Positions 51,154 through 52,758 of a DNA stretch of 52,758 nt are shown here, piece after piece. Below the pieces are notes generated by a model. It had not been told where the DNA came from. It was given only the letters and a program-made list of their open reading frames with translations, and ran no database searches. Each line of letters starts with the position of its first letter. Within the stretch, counting starts at the first letter, position 1. Source of the DNA: DASXHZ01 sp036488085 (lineage in GTDB: Bacteria; Acidobacteriota; Thermoanaerobaculia; Gp7-AA8); contig DASXHZ010000028.1 of assembly GCA_036488085.1 (NCBI GenBank), positions 1 to 52,758 of the forward strand. The letters are read 5' to 3'. The translations under genes were made by a program, and so were the position numbers.

Positions 51154-51552
51154 CTACGCCCAGTTGACGACCGTCAAGCCCCGAACACGCGTGAAGTGTT
51201 TTGTGTTGTTTGTGACCAACGTGACTTGAAGCGCGATTGCGTGCGCGGCGATGAGGGCGTCGAATTCGCCGATGAGTGCTCCGCGGGCCGCGAGCTCGCC
51301 GGCGATGTGGCCAAAGTGTGCAGCACATTCTTCATCGAACGGTACGACGGCGATATTACTGGTGAACGTATCGATGAGTTGGTGAAGCTTCGCCGAGTTT
51401 CTGCGACTCGCTCCGTATCGGAGCTCAGCCACCGTGATGGAGCTGACGCACAGTTCTGACGGACGGTGTTCGAGGATTCGCGGTCCGACCTGTCCTTCGC
51501 CCCGAAGGGCGAAGCTGACCGAGTCCGTGTCCAGCATGAAGCGCAGAGTCAC
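51154..51552 (-). CDS. vapC: PIN-domain toxin, FitB/VapC type
   Basis: A 132-residue PIN protein from the GTG at 51552, which overlaps the antitoxin stop (GTGA) and gives MTLRFMLDTDSVSFAL. An ATG at 51537 would shorten it by five residues. The metal-binding residues are Asp in MLDTDS, Glu in ITVAELRYGA, Asp in IGEFDALIAAHA and the TNNTKHF near the end. The pattern is that of VapC/FitB toxins in the LDTN..S..L group. It is inserted between two decayed copies of the slipin neighbourhood and is itself intact. Confidence 0.93.
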   Translation of the reverse strand: MTLRFMLDTDSVSFALRGEGQVGPRILEHRPSELCVSSITVAELRYGASRRNSAKLHQLIDTFTSNIAVVPFDEECAAHFGHIAGELAARGALIGEFDALIAAHAIALQVTLVTNNTKHFTRVRGLTVVNWA

Positions 51553-51788
51553 TCGAAGGGATCCCTGAGCTTCGAGATCTTTTCCGAGCGCGGCCGTTCG
51601 ATTTGCTGACGCCACCCTCCGAGCGCGTTCCGAAAGGCGGGACTCCACTCGTCGGCGGGTTCGAGAATGACACGGCGTCCGATCCGGTGAACCAGGACTT
51701 CTCGCTGATCGTCAGAGAACCGAACCGCCTTAGGCAGCCGAACCGCCTGACTGCCGCCATTGAGGAAGATCTTTGCCCGTTGAGCCAT
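51549..51788 (-). CDS. vapB: VapB-type antitoxin
   Basis: A 79-residue protein. The start at 51788 gives MAQRAKIFLNGGSQAVRLPKAVRFSDDQREV, the typical AbrB/MazE-like N-terminus of VapB antitoxins (NG.SQAVRLPK). The C-terminal part, with WSPAFRNALGGWRQQIERP, binds the toxin. An upstream extension in frame would include the promoter and is unlikely. An AT-rich stretch with a short palindrome lies directly upstream. Confidence 0.93.
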   Translation of the reverse strand: MAQRAKIFLNGGSQAVRLPKAVRFSDDQREVLVHRIGRRVILEPADEWSPAFRNALGGWRQQIERPRSEKISKLRDPFE

Positions 51789-51790
51789 GA

Positions 51791-51806
51791 GGGTAAGTAT
51801 ATACCC
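51791..51806 (-). promoter_or_regulatory. Palindrome upstream of vapB (operator candidate)
   Basis: GGGTA and TACCC flank AGTATA, only 2 bases upstream of the vapB start. An AT-rich stretch follows on the upstream side (CATATATATATTC), likely holding the -10. VapBC complexes usually bind such palindromes to repress themselves. The sequence stands out in this GC-rich DNA. Confidence 0.45.
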
Positions 51807-51884
51807 GCATATATATATTCTGGCAACCTGGTCACGACCGGGCGCGCGTGAGCGCCCCCGGTCCACACCCTCCCAATCACATGG

Positions 51885-51976
51885 TTACAGCTTCTCGGCC
51901 GGTGCCGAGGGGGTCGGAGTCGGAGCCGGGTCCTGAGTCGCCGGTTTCTTGCCGAGGGCGACCTTCTTGAGGCGCT
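51885..51976 (-). pseudogene. Remnant 3 of gene X, tail only
   Basis: The minus strand encodes ERLKKVALGKKPATQDPAPTPTPSAPAEKL and a stop at 51885. This is the X tail after EIKRLK. The sequence then switches at about 51976 into the slipin-partner gene on the other strand. Only ~30 codons remain. Confidence 0.8.
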
Positions 51977-52480
51977 CCGTTTCTTCGATCGCAGGTCCGC
52001 CTCGGGACGGACGTGCTGTCGAACGCCGTCGCGAACGCGGCGAGCGGCATCAACGCCGCAGCCGTGAACGAGATCGAGTTTGCCCTGAACGACGTCGCCG
52101 GCGCGGTGGGAGAGCTCTCCGCGCCGGACGCCGCGACTCTTCTTCCGATGGTCGAGATGCTGCAGCGTGATGTCATGGCGCTGAAGGAGCTGACCGCCCT
52201 GGCGCCCGAGGTCATCGCCTCGATTCGCGCCCTGCAGACGAAGCTCAAGATCCGCCGCGGCGCGATCGAGCGTCAGACCTTCGTCGAGAACGCATCCGAC
52301 GCCGCTCCGCTCCCCCACCCACCCGAGGAGCTCCGGACGGATGCGCTCCCTCTGCGCGACACGCTCACCAGCTCCGGCTTCGCGACGCCGTCACTCGACA
52401 CCCTCATCGACGATCCGTCCTCGCTCCGCTTCCACTCCATCAACGAGATCATCGACGAGCTCGATGTCATCGCAGAGTGA
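51977..52480 (+). pseudogene. Slipin-partner copy 3, 5'-truncated
   Basis: From the codon for Pro in DPFLRSQ the frame is open for 167 codons to the normal stop, with about 90% identity to the intact gene. The first ~24 residues and the whole slipin gene are missing, replaced by the X tail in opposite orientation. A GTG at 52013 could start an internal product. It is followed directly by the 20-bp tandem repeat. Confidence 0.85.
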
Positions 52481-52490
52481 GGTGCCGTCC

Positions 52491-52758
52491 GAACCTCGGA
52501 CGCGCTGTCCGGACCTCCGACACGCGATCCGAGCCTCCGCCACGCTATCCGAGGCTCCGCCACGCAATCCGAGCCTCCGCCACGCAATCCGAGCCTCCGC
52601 CACGCAATCCGAGCCTCCGCCACGCGATCCGAGCCTCCGCCATGCGATCCGAGCCTCCGCCACGCGATCCGAGCCTCCGCCACGCGATCCGAGCCTCCGC
52701 CACGCTATCCGAGCCTCCGCCACGCTTGTCAGGACCTCCGCCACGCTCGGCATGACCT
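52491..52758. repeat. 20-bp tandem repeat, GAGCCTCCGCCACGC(A/G)ATCC, ~13 units to window end
   Basis: Units of exactly 20 bases begin at 52491 and recur to about 52750. The central unit is GAGCCTCCGCCACGCRATCC. The first two and last two are diverged. It begins 11 bases after the partner-copy stop and runs off the window, so its true length is unknown. Because 20 is not a multiple of 3, every frame gives a 20-residue repeat, which explains spurious open frames here. Confidence 0.92.

Noticed and set aside
52273..52755. Repeat proteins such as a 120-codon minus-strand frame with a 20-residue period
   Set aside because: They arise because a 20-bp tandem repeat is open in several frames; there is no start signal.

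Overview
The window is 52.8 kb of GC-rich DNA from a Gram-negative (diderm) bacterium. It has lipoproteins, an outer-membrane barrel, a periplasmic Spy-like protein, and separate glycyl-tRNA synthetase subunits. The gene mix suggests Acidobacteriota or a related phylum. That placement is an inference from protein style, because no rRNA or tRNA gene was found. Genes are tightly packed, and many neighbours overlap by 4 nt in an NTGA pattern (ATGA, GTGA or TTGA), which suggests translational coupling.

Layout. (1) 1-4250 is accessory DNA. It holds the end of a Cys/Met-metabolism PLP enzyme, a ParE-type and a VapBC-type toxin-antitoxin pair, an unknown gene here called X (1248-1811) with a hairpin-rich leader, two dispersed GGGTCAG-type inverted repeats, and a seven-unit 41-bp tandem array. 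(2) 4262-25553 is mostly housekeeping: plsY-gpsA, a DedA protein, ppdK, glyQ-glyS with an OmpA-like lipoprotein, a receiver protein, lepB, a Spy/CpxP-like protein, a Ycf46-like AAA ATPase, folE, an acyl-CoA dehydrogenase behind a FadR-like operator, a tandem pair of secreted beta-helix proteins, and an M49-like peptidase. (3) 25598-44496 is a large surface-polysaccharide locus. It has an FHA protein, Wzm/Wzt ABC exporter genes, an epimerase, glycosyltransferases of families 2 and 4, and a dimethylformamidase-like secreted protein. It also has a nine-gene minus-strand operon: priming sugar transferase, Wzz-like protein, O-antigen ligase/polymerase, glycosyltransferase-kinase fusion, flippase, kinase, two glycosyltransferases and an outer-membrane protein. 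(4) 44577-47430 holds a four-helix-bundle gene bracketed by 7-bp repeats, and a secreted beta-helix/fibronectin-III protein whose leader matches the cyclic-di-GMP-I (GEMM-I) riboswitch. (5) 47468-52758 holds an intact slipin gene plus partner, then two partly deleted copies of the same neighbourhood with X-gene fragments, a HEPN-like protein, a frameshifted membrane-protein pseudogene, a second VapBC pair, and a 20-bp tandem repeat running off the window.

How the parts may work together. Section 3 reads as assembly and export of a lipid-linked polysaccharide: priming at 43762, chain building by the glycosyltransferases, flipping at 38133, polymerisation or ligation at 41838, and length control at 43124. 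An alternative Wzm/Wzt export route is encoded nearby. The riboswitch-controlled beta-helix protein next to it would tie a secreted matrix-type protein to second-messenger level. The right end looks like a hotspot of duplication followed by short-homology deletion.

Limits. All calls come from reading translated sequence and motifs by eye. No database search, structure prediction or RNA folding program was run. Gene-free stretches over 300 bases are 818-1247 (an inverted repeat and the gene X terminator), 1812-2239 (hairpins), 3780-4261 (the 41-bp array), 46980-47467 (riboswitch and 7-bp repeats) and about 49616-49935 (nothing convincing).
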